Below are positions 53,742-60,417 of a stretch of DNA of 64,000 bases, piece by piece (within the stretch, counting starts at the first letter, position 1; each line of letters opens with the position of its first letter). The DNA is taken from positions 1 through 64,000 of the forward strand of contig NZ_JBEFZF010000008.1 of assembly GCF_046524175.1 (NCBI RefSeq). The letters run 5' to 3'. The translations under genes were made by a program, and so were the position numbers. Below the pieces are notes generated by a model. That model did no database searches and was not told the DNA's origin. It saw nothing but the letters and a program-made list of their open reading frames with translations. Source of the DNA: Spongiivirga sp046524175 (GTDB lineage: Bacteria; Bacteroidota; Bacteroidia; Flavobacteriales; Flavobacteriaceae).

Positions 53742-54170
53742 TTATTTCTCCTTTTTAAATTTCCAGCCTCGTTTTGCATATGCACTATTTGCAAGTTCCT
53801 GAATACTTTTTTCATGAATCTTATATTGTTCATTAGTGAGCATCTTCTTTGCTTCTTTATTCAGTTTGTCCATAAGCACCTTAAATTCTGATTTTTGCTC
53901 CTCCTCCGTTAAGTTTTTGTCCTTATCGTCCAAACGAGCCATTTTAACTGTATGGTATAATACAATACTATAATATTCAGTGCGCTCATCCTCGGTCAAT
54001 TTCATTTGATCAACTTGTTCAGAAAACCAAATTTGGAGGTTATCTGTTTCTTCAGATGAATAATAGTTAACCTTATTTTTCTGGCGTTCTAAGTCTTTCT
54101 TTGTCTGAGCGCTTATCGTAACAGTAGATAAAATAGCCACCACAATAATTAAGAGGGCTTCTTTTTTCAT
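53742..54170 (-). CDS. Small secreted protein, LTxxQ-like
   Basis: A 142-residue protein with a signal peptide (about 1-21, ending TISAQ). The mature part is helical with MKLTEDERTEYYSIVLYHTV and MLTNEQYKIHEKSIQ, spaced like the paired LTxxQ repeats of Spy/CpxP. The next gene encodes a weaker relative. Its stop codon is followed at once by the ATG of that gene's reverse reading (no gap). Envelope chaperone activity is inferred from motif and context only. Confidence 0.6.
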   Translation of the reverse strand: MKKEALLIIVVAILSTVTISAQTKKDLERQKNKVNYYSSEETDNLQIWFSEQVDQMKLTEDERTEYYSIVLYHTVKMARLDDKDKNLTEEEQKSEFKVLMDKLNKEAKKMLTNEQYKIHEKSIQELANSAYAKRGWKFKKEK

Positions 54171-54251
54171 AATATAGGTTTTTTTAAAGGTTTTTTGAAT
54201 GCCGTTAAGCTCAAAAACTTAAATATATTAATAATTAAAATATTGTATTCT

Positions 54252-54668
54252 TTACCTATTCAAATTTTGAATCTCGTACACAAAACTTTTAGTATCAACT
54301 CCCAATTTAACTAAATCCATTGCTTTACCACCAATATACTTGGCATTAACGGGATTAAAACCCAATCCGACTACCATACGGTTTACCCACTTATTTTGAA
54401 TATCACCCGCGATAGTATAATCTTCATCGATTATTTGAGTCAATCTGTGCAACGCTTCTAAACGCTCCTTATAGGTGATTAACGGTTGAATTGGTTTGTA
54501 CAAATAGTTTTCCCTGACATCTTCATATTCATGTGCAGGAATCTGTAATTTAACCGAAAGATGTTTTAGAAACATCATTTCTTCTTCTGCTACATATCCG
54601 TCTCTTAAAGTAATCTTAACTATAGATGCAAATGCATCATAATACTTGCTATTCGATTCAAAACTCAT
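54252..54668 (-). CDS. TerB-like helical protein
   Basis: A 138-residue all-helical protein resembling the TerB/DjlA N-terminal domain (IVKITLRDGYVAEEEMMFLK with DG-x3-EE, KERLEALHRLTQIIDEDYT). TerB domains bind metal or membranes, but the role here is unknown. There is no signal peptide, so it is cytoplasmic. It lies 21 bp downstream of the response regulator in the same direction. Confidence 0.7.
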   Translation of the reverse strand: MSFESNSKYYDAFASIVKITLRDGYVAEEEMMFLKHLSVKLQIPAHEYEDVRENYLYKPIQPLITYKERLEALHRLTQIIDEDYTIAGDIQNKWVNRMVVGLGFNPVNAKYIGGKAMDLVKLGVDTKSFVYEIQNLNR

Positions 54669-54689
54669 AACTAATCAAATTAATGTTTG

Positions 54690-55454
54690 TCAAGTATTTA
54701 ACCACTGTTTTATTATTGGTGCCTTTGCCTTACTAACTACAATGCGTTCTGGCGCTACCGGAACCGTTTGTATTATTAATTTACCTCCAAAGTATTTTTT
54801 TATAGTTTTTATGGCATTCTTATTAACCACAAATTGCCGATTTGCACGATCAAAAATCCTAGGATCTAGCTCCTTTTCCAAATCTTCTAATTTCTTATCT
54901 AAAACGTACTTTTTATTCTCAAAAGTTGCGGCTCTTACCACCCCTGTATCGATATAAAAAAATGCGATATCAGATACTTTTACCGGTACTAATTCATCAC
55001 GATGAGAAAGCAAATAGCTGCTTTTATATACCTCTTGGTTTTTATCTAATTGAGCTAATAATTGTTGTACGGTATCAGCAACGTTGGAACCGGAATCTTC
55101 TGATTGATTTTTAAATTGATGTATAGCTGCTTCTAATTCTTCTTCAATAATGGGTTTCAACAAATAATCAATACTATTTACTTTAAATGCCTTTAGTGTA
55201 TATTGATCGAAAGCTGTTGTAAAAATAACTGGCACATTTAGCTGCACCTGATCAAAAATTTCAAACGAAATACCATCTGCCAAGTGGATATCCATAAAAA
55301 TTAGATCAACCTTAGGTGTACTCAAAAAATAATCAACTGATTGCTTAACACTATCAAGCACGGCCAACACTTCTATTGTACTGTCTATATTAGCTAGTTG
55401 CCTTTTAAGGTTATTACTTGCAGCTAATTCGTCTTCTATTATTACTACTTGCAT
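54690..55454 (-). CDS. LytTR response regulator
   Basis: A 254-residue response regulator. The receiver domain (1-120) has the acidic pair Glu7-Asp8, the phosphorylation site Asp55 (VDLIFMDIHLADG) and the switch Lys (LLKPI). A linker leads to the LytTR DNA-binding domain (about 150-254; FIDTGVVRAATFENKKYVL, FDRANRQFVVNKNAIK). LytTR proteins bind pairs of short direct repeats about two helical turns apart; such a repeat is seen at 57672-57709. Its start lies inside the sensor gene (10-bp overlap). Confidence 0.92.
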   Translation of the reverse strand: MQVVIIEDELAASNNLKRQLANIDSTIEVLAVLDSVKQSVDYFLSTPKVDLIFMDIHLADGISFEIFDQVQLNVPVIFTTAFDQYTLKAFKVNSIDYLLKPIIEEELEAAIHQFKNQSEDSGSNVADTVQQLLAQLDKNQEVYKSSYLLSHRDELVPVKVSDIAFFYIDTGVVRAATFENKKYVLDKKLEDLEKELDPRIFDRANRQFVVNKNAIKTIKKYFGGKLIIQTVPVAPERIVVSKAKAPIIKQWLNT

Positions 55455-56551
55455 AACGGTAGTTTTACAGTAAAAAAATTATTGGTATTGCTTATACTTA
55501 TTTTTATATCCTTAAGCAATTGATACCGTTTGTTTAAGTTAACAAGCCCATATCCTGTGCTGCTGACCAGTGTTTTTCGTTCAATAATTTTGTTACGCAC
55601 CACAATGGCATCATCTTCCACATCAATGGTAACATGAAGTGGGTTTGTTTCTGAAATTTCGTTATGCTTGACTGCATTTTCAACCAAAATTTGCAAAGCC
55701 AATGAGGGGATTTGCTCATTTAAATAGTTTTCAGGAATGTCAATATCAATTTGAAAACGGTTTTTATATCGTGTTTTAATTAAAAAAAGATAGCTTTCTA
55801 AGAACGATAATTCTTCCTGCACACTTACCAAATCATTATCATTACTTTGAAGAATATAACGATATAAATAGGATAATTTATTTACGAATGTAGTTGCTTC
55901 TTTATTATCTCCTATCAACCCATTTAAAGAATTTAGGCTATTAAATAAAAAATGAGGCCGTACCTGACTTTTCAAGGCATTTAATTCATTCTTTAGTTTT
56001 TCTTGCTTTAATGCTTCTTTATCCAGTAAATCTTGCTCATGTATCTTTCTCAATTGAATGGTACTTACAAGGAAAAATAATACCACTAAAATCACAAAGT
56101 TTACAAAGTACATTAATCCTTGTTCCTGCTCAGGCATGATTTGTCCTACTAATATCTCATATAAATGAAAAAACAGCAGCGTTGCAATTACGAACAATAT
56201 GAAATTACCTAGTAGTGATAAACTATTACGTTGCCATTTTTTTAACCTTCGAACCCAATTATAGCCTTTTGAATTCAGACGTATAATTAAATATGAATAC
56301 AATAAATAAAATACCCCGCGGAAAACGGTGTCGGCTATTGTTGCTCTGGTAAAAGTTGGCGCTAACAAATCGGTAATTTCTAAATAGGCTAATACTCTAG
56401 GTAATGTCAATAATATTGATATTAACAATGATATTTTAAATAATTGTAAAGGTTTAATGTTGCTAGAGTCTGCCAACTTTAATAGTTTATTGATGATACT
56501 TTTTTGGTAATCAACCAATAAAGTTAAACTGTTTATACTAATATGATTCAT
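55445..56551 (-). CDS. LytS-type sensor histidine kinase
   Basis: A 368-residue kinase with about four membrane spans (residues about 38-165), a coiled-coil linker and the LytS/YehU kinase box SQVRPHFLFNSLNSLNGL with His200. The ATPase part has LALQILVENAVKHNEI and TGYGLVNLNKRYQLLKD. There is no large extracytoplasmic sensor domain, so it may sense membrane or lipid state directly. It is translationally coupled to the LytTR regulator. A terminator lies only 18 bp upstream of its start. Confidence 0.92.
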   Translation of the reverse strand: MNHISINSLTLLVDYQKSIINKLLKLADSSNIKPLQLFKISLLISILLTLPRVLAYLEITDLLAPTFTRATIADTVFRGVFYLLYSYLIIRLNSKGYNWVRRLKKWQRNSLSLLGNFILFVIATLLFFHLYEILVGQIMPEQEQGLMYFVNFVILVVLFFLVSTIQLRKIHEQDLLDKEALKQEKLKNELNALKSQVRPHFLFNSLNSLNGLIGDNKEATTFVNKLSYLYRYILQSNDNDLVSVQEELSFLESYLFLIKTRYKNRFQIDIDIPENYLNEQIPSLALQILVENAVKHNEISETNPLHVTIDVEDDAIVVRNKIIERKTLVSSTGYGLVNLNKRYQLLKDIKISISNTNNFFTVKLPLCK

Positions 56552-56569
56552 ACCACTATCTTTTTTTGT

Positions 56570-56602
56570 AATAAAACTGGAGGGCCATATTCCGCCCTCC
56601 AG
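56570..56602 (-). terminator. Terminator between lipoprotein and sensor kinase genes
   Basis: On the minus strand CTGGAGGG and CCCTCCAG (56577-56584 and 56595-56602) form an eight-bp GC-rich stem followed by TTTTATTAC. It should end the transcript of the lipoprotein at 56640, or attenuate it before the lytS-like gene, which starts 18 bp further on. Confidence 0.75.
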
Positions 56603-56639
56603 TCATCAATAAATAAACTAACTCAAACAATCAACCTAA

Positions 56640-57275
56640 CTACTCTAATAGTTGTTTCACCACTTCTTTAGAAAAGTCTTTAGAAGTTCTTTTTAGGGTC
56701 TGGGGATTATGCACTTCCGAATTTACTATAGTAACTAATTGATCTTTAGGTTTAGTCAAATCGTACACCACAGTTTCCATAATATATTTTGTACCTTTTA
56801 CTTGCGTTGGGTATGATGTAGTATAAAAGGTGTCGTAGAATCCTACATGCAACCGGCCTCTATATCGATAATAAATAGGTCGTGTAATACTATTAGTCTG
56901 AGTATTTTGAACCACTCTTTGGTATTCTTGCTCATCAATTAACTTGCTTTGTATTACGACATCAAATCCTTTGTCTTTTACAGTTTTTATGAGCTTATCT
57001 TCTTCTTGTTTATTTAGAGGCTCGTCAGTATTCAAATCAGGAAATAATTTGTAACTCTCAACAGAATCAAATCCTTCATCAATAAGACGGCAAGTCATAT
57101 CCTCTTCGAAATTAATTCGTACTAATTTGCTATCAGTATTGCTAACAACAAGAATCCTCTTGTTTTTTATTGTTACCTGTCCTTCTTCTTTCCACATATC
57201 GGTTACTCGAACAGTAGAACAGCTTGTGAAAAATAATACTATTAATAATCCAAGTAGTGTTTTTATCGTTTTCAT
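56640..57275 (-). CDS. Lipoprotein, paralog of the one at 45409
   Basis: A 211-residue lipoprotein (lipobox FFTSC, Cys19) resembling DUF4136-like proteins: STVRVTDMWKEEGQVTIKN, RILVVSNTDSKLVRINFEED, GFDSVESYKLFPDLN and YDLTKPKDQLVTIVNSEV. The layout matches the protein at 45409 from the lipobox to the end. It follows the two small ORFs starting at 57583 and ends at a terminator. Its function is unknown. Confidence 0.75.
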   Translation of the reverse strand: MKTIKTLLGLLIVLFFTSCSTVRVTDMWKEEGQVTIKNKRILVVSNTDSKLVRINFEEDMTCRLIDEGFDSVESYKLFPDLNTDEPLNKQEEDKLIKTVKDKGFDVVIQSKLIDEQEYQRVVQNTQTNSITRPIYYRYRGRLHVGFYDTFYTTSYPTQVKGTKYIMETVVYDLTKPKDQLVTIVNSEVHNPQTLKRTSKDFSKEVVKQLLE

Positions 57276-57293
57276 AATTATCAGTTTTAATAT

Positions 57294-57437
57294 TTATAGT
57301 TCATGCATTCTCCTAAAATGCATCGGAATATCATGCTCTAAGCGGTTGATGCGACTTTTAAGTTTCAATATTTGAACTAAAAGCACTACATCTATACTCA
57401 AAACAAATATCATTGCATAAATGAGTACTTCGTCCAT
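57294..57437 (-). CDS. 47-residue single-span membrane protein
   Basis: A short ORF of 47 codons: MDEVLIYAMIFVLSIDVVLL, then VQILKLKSRINRLEHDIPMH and FRRMHEL. Residues 4-24 are a membrane span; the rest is a basic amphipathic helix. It starts within the 57-codon ORF and ends 18 bp before the lipoprotein start. It is compact, has a likely membrane topology and lies in operon order, so I think it is real, but no homolog is known to me. Confidence 0.5.
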   Translation of the reverse strand: MDEVLIYAMIFVLSIDVVLLVQILKLKSRINRLEHDIPMHFRRMHEL

Positions 57438-57583
57438 CTGTATAGTTCTTTTGATTGATTCTTTTCTGGTTTAATTTTGTGTATCATTCTCAGTACGAAA
57501 CGTACTATTGGGTTTCTATCGCTAATTGGCGTAAAACCAAATCCACTAATGTTATTTCCGTTTCTATAATCCGTAGTATTCAT
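57410..57583 (-). CDS. 57-residue small protein, first in the lipoprotein transcript
   Basis: A short ORF of 57 codons starting MNTTDYRNGNNISGFGFTPI and continuing SDRNPIVRFVLRMIHKIKPE. The last residues overlap the 47-codon ORF by 28 bases. It is the first ORF after a -7 box TACATTTG (57632) and the direct repeat at 57672. The composition is plausible for a real small protein, but it could also be an untranslated leader. Confidence 0.4.
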   Translation of the reverse strand: MNTTDYRNGNNISGFGFTPISDRNPIVRFVLRMIHKIKPEKNQSKELYRWTKYSFMQ

Positions 57584-57631
57584 AATTTCTAGATTTTATA
57601 GTTATACAAGTTTTTTGTTTGATTTCTTGTA

Positions 57632-57639
57632 CAAATGTA
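57632..57639 (-). promoter_or_regulatory. -7 box upstream of the small ORFs and lipoprotein
   Basis: On the minus strand TACATTTG is a perfect TAnnTTTG. There is no good TTTG at the -33 position, which suits a promoter that needs an activator. The direct repeat at 57672-57709 lies upstream of it. Confidence 0.55.
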
Positions 57640-57671
57640 TATCTGGAAATTGGCCTGATTAGTCAGTTTTT

Positions 57672-57709
57672 AAGTGAAGTGACTAAAATGGAAAGTGAAG
57701 TGACTAAAA
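57672..57709. repeat. Direct repeat with 21-bp period, candidate LytTR operator
   Basis: The 17-bp unit AAGTGAAGTGACTAAAA occurs at 57672-57688 and 57693-57709, identical and exactly 21 bp apart, two turns of the helix. LytTR regulators bind direct repeats with this kind of spacing. The repeat lies about 45 to 80 bp upstream of the start expected from the -7 box at 57632, the usual position for an activator. The LytTR gene of this locus is the natural candidate. No other gene is seen in 57584-57773. Confidence 0.55.
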
Positions 57710-57773
57710 GAAAGTATGAACTTAAAAGAATCAATTAAAACCAAAAAAATAGTCTGTTTTGGGAATCATGGAT

Positions 57774-57807
57774 ATAAAAAAAGCAGTTACAAAAACCTTG
57801 TAACTGC
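57774..57807 (-). terminator. Rho-independent terminator of the tRNA-Met transcript
   Basis: The 10-bp stem GCAGTTACAA (57783-57792) and TTGTAACTGC (57798-57807) has a five-base loop and is followed on the minus strand by a T-run (57774-57782). It lies 12 bp beyond the 3' end of the tRNA. Confidence 0.85.
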
Positions 57808-57819
57808 CTCATAAATAAG

Positions 57820-57893
57820 TAGCGAGAGCGAGACTTGAACTCGCGGCCTCCGGGTTATGAATCCGACGCTCTAACCAGCTGAGCTACCTCGCC
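57820..57893 (-). tRNA. tRNA-Met (anticodon CAT)
   Basis: A 74-nt tRNA on the minus strand. The acceptor stem starts GGCGAGG; the D arm is GCTCAGCTGGTTAGAGC; the anticodon loop TTCATAA gives CAT; the T arm contains GAGTTCAAGTCTC. The 3' CCA is not encoded. There is one A-C mismatch at the base of the anticodon loop (31-39), as far as I can fold it. Elongator tRNA-Met is the likely identity; a lysidine-modified tRNA-Ile(CAT) cannot be wholly excluded. A promoter at 58034 and a terminator at 57774 frame it. Confidence 0.9.
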
Positions 57894-57917
57894 ATAAATA
57901 TGTAAGATTCAATTTTT

Positions 57918-57996
57918 GAATAAGAGCTTGAACCTAACGCTCCCCGCCCGAACGTGCCGTTCGGTACGGGCGGGTAACCAGCTGAGCTACCTCGCC
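57918..57996 (-). pseudogene. Degenerate tRNA-Met copy interrupted by a GC-rich palindrome
   Basis: The first 22 bases (57975-57996 on the minus strand: GGCGAGGTAGCTCAGCTGGT, then TA) are identical to the start of tRNA-Met. The sequence is then broken by a 32-bp palindrome and resumes as GAGCGT, skips the anticodon arm and ends with a T-arm-like GGTTCAAGCTC. It is transcribed first, from the promoter at 58034, ahead of the intact tRNA. It cannot fold as a full tRNA. Confidence 0.65.
57943..57974. repeat. 32-bp GC-rich palindrome inside the tRNA remnant
   Basis: Outer arms CCCGCCCG (57943-57950) and CGGGCGGG (57967-57974) are perfectly complementary. Inside them CCGAACG and CGTTCGG make a second possible hairpin. 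The base composition is far from that of the AT-rich surroundings. It sits exactly between tRNA positions 21 and 22 of the copied sequence. Confidence 0.7.
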
Positions 57997-58033
57997 ATTG
58001 TGCTAATTAGTATACTTGCTGAATTAGCGGGTG

Positions 58034-58064
58034 CAAATATAAAAACATTATCATCTCAATCAAA
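58034..58064 (-). promoter_or_regulatory. Promoter of the tRNA-Met transcript
   Basis: On the minus strand TTTG (58061-58064) and TATATTTG (58034-58041) are separated by 19 bp, the complete Bacteroidetes consensus, and are followed by CACCCGC. The 22 bases AGCGGGTGCAAATATAAAAA plus CA (plus-strand sense) are shared with the leftward promoter at 67-74. Transcription should start near 58030 and cover the remnant and the tRNA. The rest of 58065-58234 is AT-rich with no other gene seen. Confidence 0.8.
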
Positions 58065-58234
58065 AAAAACGCGGTGCTGTTTTTTATTAATTCTCATTAG
58101 AAAATTACATCACCGCTCATCACTCAAAACTCCAATTTTTAATCTTGGCACGCGATTTGGTTACATCAGATAATTAAACCATATGGGATTTATAAAGTCA
58201 TACTAATGACAAACCCATTTAAAACAAATAGATT

Positions 58235-58402
58235 ATGGAAACTATAACAATTTTTAAGCAGGCATATTTAAAAGCATTCGAACAACTTAAAACATTTCAA
58301 ATATATTTTTTGAAAACACTATCGTGGTTAGTATTAGGTGGTGTTGTAGCCGGAATCATTGCATTTTTATATAGAGTAAGCACAGGATTTTTCGTGATTT
58401 AA
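58235..58402 (+). CDS. Tandem microprotein 1 (55 residues, single membrane span)
   Basis: A 55-codon gene: METITIFKQAYLKAFEQLKT at the start, a span at about residues 30-46 (WLVLGGVVAGIIAFLYR), and the end VSTGFFVI. It shares a plan with the two genes that follow: Met-x3..6-aromatic/basic, Y-x-[KQ]-A-F-x-x-[LM]-K, one span, then [LV]-x-TG-[FY]-F at the end. A GTCAT-N4-ATGAC inverted repeat lies just upstream (58197-58210). I do not recognise the family; its function is unknown and it may be an integral inner-membrane protein. Confidence 0.75.
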   Translation: METITIFKQAYLKAFEQLKTFQIYFLKTLSWLVLGGVVAGIIAFLYRVSTGFFVI

Positions 58403-58445
58403 ACTGGTTATAAAGCACTTCTGAAGAAACGTATTGGGATTTAGA

Positions 58446-58477
58446 TTTGTATTTTATCGATAAAATATGTACTTTAG
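58446..58477 (+). promoter_or_regulatory. Promoter of microprotein 2 with an 18-bp perfect palindrome
   Basis: TTTG (58446-58449) and TACTTTAG (58470-58477, one mismatch to TAnnTTTG) are 20 bp apart. The spacer starts with a perfect palindrome, TATTTTATCGATAAAATA (58450-58467), a likely operator between the boxes. The start codon follows at 58507. Confidence 0.6.
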
Positions 58478-58506
58478 CGATACCTAAATCTTAAAACCCA
58501 TATGTT

Positions 58507-58674
58507 ATGGAGACATTTTTACAATTGAGAAACCTGTATAATCAGGCATTTGAAAATTTAAAAAATTACCAAAAAGTAGTTTTTAAAGCTGCAAGTAGTA
58601 TACTGCTGCTAATAATTGCAGTGAGCATTGTAGCCATTTTTTATCAACTATTTACTGGCTATTTTACCATGTAA
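58507..58674 (+). CDS. Tandem microprotein 2 (55 residues, single membrane span)
   Basis: A 55-codon gene: METFLQLRNLYNQAFENLKN at the start, a span at about residues 30-46 (SILLLIIAVSIVAIFYQL) and the end FTGYFTM. It is the same length as microprotein 1 and shares A-F-E-x-L-K, the K at the span border, A-I/A-F-x-Y-x-x-x-T-G-[FY]-F. It has its own promoter and a terminator, so it is separately transcribed from the third gene. Confidence 0.75.
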   Translation: METFLQLRNLYNQAFENLKNYQKVVFKAASSILLLIIAVSIVAIFYQLFTGYFTM

Positions 58675-58694
58675 TGCCAAACCTTATGTAATCG

Positions 58695-58738
58695 AAATCG
58701 GCTATAGGTTGTTAACAACTGTTAGCCGATTTTTATTT
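58695..58738 (+). terminator. Terminator of microprotein 2
   Basis: AAATCGGCTA (58695-58704) pairs with TAGCCGATTT (58723-58732), a perfect 10-bp stem, with an inner palindrome GTTGTTAACAAC, followed by a T-rich tract. It isolates microprotein 3. Confidence 0.8.
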
Positions 58739-58841
58739 GAGTATAATCCAAATGATTATCTTAGTCGTATATACTAAAATCATTTTTTTAGTGTTACTTA
58801 CTATAGACACTTTTGGTTTTCGATTAATTAATTGGGGGATT

Positions 58842-59003
58842 ATGCAAGCAATAAGTTATTTTAAAAATTGGTACAAACAAGCGTTTAGTGACATGAAACC
58901 ACTTCATGCCTTTGTTTTTAAAATCGCAACAGTATTTATTTTTATCGTTTTAATCGCAGGGGTAATTGCTGTATTTAGAAGACTACTTACAGGATATTTT
59001 TAG
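58842..59003 (+). CDS. Tandem microprotein 3 (53 residues, single membrane span)
   Basis: A 53-residue protein starting MQAISYFKNWYKQAFSDMKP with a span at about 25-43 (FKIATVFIFIVLIAGVIAVF) and the end RRLLTGYF. A longer frame begins at a TTG at 58737 and would add 35 hydrophobic residues, but the 53-codon start aligns with the two paralogs and is preferred. The end is close to the convergent hisS end, with three bases between the stops. The promoter is unclear. Confidence 0.72.
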   Translation: MQAISYFKNWYKQAFSDMKPLHAFVFKIATVFIFIVLIAGVIAVFRRLLTGYF

Positions 59004-59005
59004 TC

Positions 59006-60382
59006 CTAACTTTCAAGCAACATAGATTTCAACTTTTCAAAGTCTACAGTTTCCTGTTGACCTGAGTGCATTTGCTTTATGGTGTACTTGTTATCCTTTA
59101 ATTCTTGATCTCCGACCATTACGGTAAACACCACATTTGTTTTATTAGCAAACTGCATTTGCTTTTTCATTTTACTAGTATCAGGATACAGGGCTGCACT
59201 TATACCTGCCTTTCGAAGTTTAGCTATTGCTTGCGTTGCATATAACGCTTCTTTTTCTCCAAAATTGATAAACAAGACCTTTATACCGGTATGAACCGAT
59301 TCTGGAAATAACCCAAGTTCTTCAAGTACCAAATAAATTCTGTCTAACCCAAATGAAATACCTACTCCGCTCATATTCTTGAGCCCAAAAATACCGGTTA
59401 AGTCATCATAGCGCCCACCACCACCTATTGAACCTATTTTCACAGTATCGGGTGCGGTAACTTCAAAGATCGCTCCTGTATAGTAGTTAAGACCTCTAGC
59501 TAGTGTTATATCTATATCAAGCTTTGCCGTTTTCAAGCCAATGGCACCAATCATGTCAAAAATGAACTTCAATTCTTGAACACCTTCAGTACCTTCATCG
59601 CTACTTGCAAGCATTTCAGTTAGTTTATCGAGCTTTTGATCGTTACTGCCTTCAAATTCAAATAAAGGCTGCATTTTAGCAATGGCATCTTCCGAAATCC
59701 CTTTTGACAACATTTCATTTTTTACCGCTTCCTGGCCTATTTTATCAAGTTTGTCAAGTGCAACAGTAAAGTCGATTAGCTGATCCTTCGCCCCCATTAC
59801 CTCAGCAAAACCGGATAAAATTTTGCGATTATTCATCTTGATACTGACTCCTTCTAATTTCAGGTCGGTAAATACCGAATCATATAATTGCACAAAATCT
59901 ACTTCCTGCCACAACGAGCTACTTCCAACAACGTCTGCATCACATTGGTAAAACTCTCGGAAACGGCCTTTTTGAGGTCTGTCTGCCCTCCATACGGGCT
60001 GTATTTGATAGCGCTTAAATGGGAAATCAATCTCATTTTGATGCTGTACCACATAACGAGCAAATGGTACTGTAAGATCGTAGCGAAGGGCTTTTTCTGA
60101 AATTTTGCCTGTTAAGACTTTCACATCCTTTTCTCGAAATAACTGCTCATCTACTTTGTTTAAAAAATCACCGGAATTCAGAATCTTGAAAATCAGGCGA
60201 TCTCCTTCTTCACCATATTTACCCATTAAGGTAGATGAATTTTCAAACGAAGGTGTCTCGATAGGCTGAAACCCAAACAAACCAAACTGATGCTTAATGA
60301 TTTGCATGATATAGTTTCTTTTAGCCACCTCTGTCGGTGAAAAATCGCGTGTTCCTTTTGGTACTGATGGTTTTTGAGCCAT
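59006..60382 (-). CDS. hisS: Histidine-tRNA ligase
   Basis: A 458-residue class II aminoacyl-tRNA synthetase. It has the motif 1 region PSVPKGTRDFSPTEVAKRN, motif 2 VWRADRPQKGRFREFYQCD and motif 3 near GVGISFGLDRIY. The His-specific element RGLNYYTGAIFE is present. The C-terminal anticodon-binding domain starts near 365. Length is in the usual range. It charges tRNA-His. It lies between the microproteins and a small conserved gene. Confidence 0.95.
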   Translation of the reverse strand: MAQKPSVPKGTRDFSPTEVAKRNYIMQIIKHQFGLFGFQPIETPSFENSSTLMGKYGEEGDRLIFKILNSGDFLNKVDEQLFREKDVKVLTGKISEKALRYDLTVPFARYVVQHQNEIDFPFKRYQIQPVWRADRPQKGRFREFYQCDADVVGSSSLWQEVDFVQLYDSVFTDLKLEGVSIKMNNRKILSGFAEVMGAKDQLIDFTVALDKLDKIGQEAVKNEMLSKGISEDAIAKMQPLFEFEGSNDQKLDKLTEMLASSDEGTEGVQELKFIFDMIGAIGLKTAKLDIDITLARGLNYYTGAIFEVTAPDTVKIGSIGGGGRYDDLTGIFGLKNMSGVGISFGLDRIYLVLEELGLFPESVHTGIKVLFINFGEKEALYATQAIAKLRKAGISAALYPDTSKMKKQMQFANKTNVVFTVMVGDQELKDNKYTIKQMHSGQQETVDFEKLKSMLLES

Positions 60383-60417
60383 TCTTATAAGTTAAACTGT
60401 TTAAGGTTTCTGGTTTT

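Noticed and set aside
57685..57740. Short plus-strand frame containing SEVTK twice
   Set aside because: It lacks upstream signals, is only 16 codons from its ATG, and the repeat is better explained as a DNA-binding site.
58146..58161. Sigma-54-like element TGGCAC-N5-TTGGT before microprotein 1
   Set aside because: The -24 half is good but the -12 half has GG instead of the needed GC, and no activator site or sigma-54-linked gene is near. A mapped start 12 bp downstream would change this.
57916..58173. 85-codon ORF on the plus strand over the tRNA remnant
   Set aside because: It crosses the tRNA remnant, the palindrome and the tRNA promoter, all on the opposite strand; these explain the sequence better.
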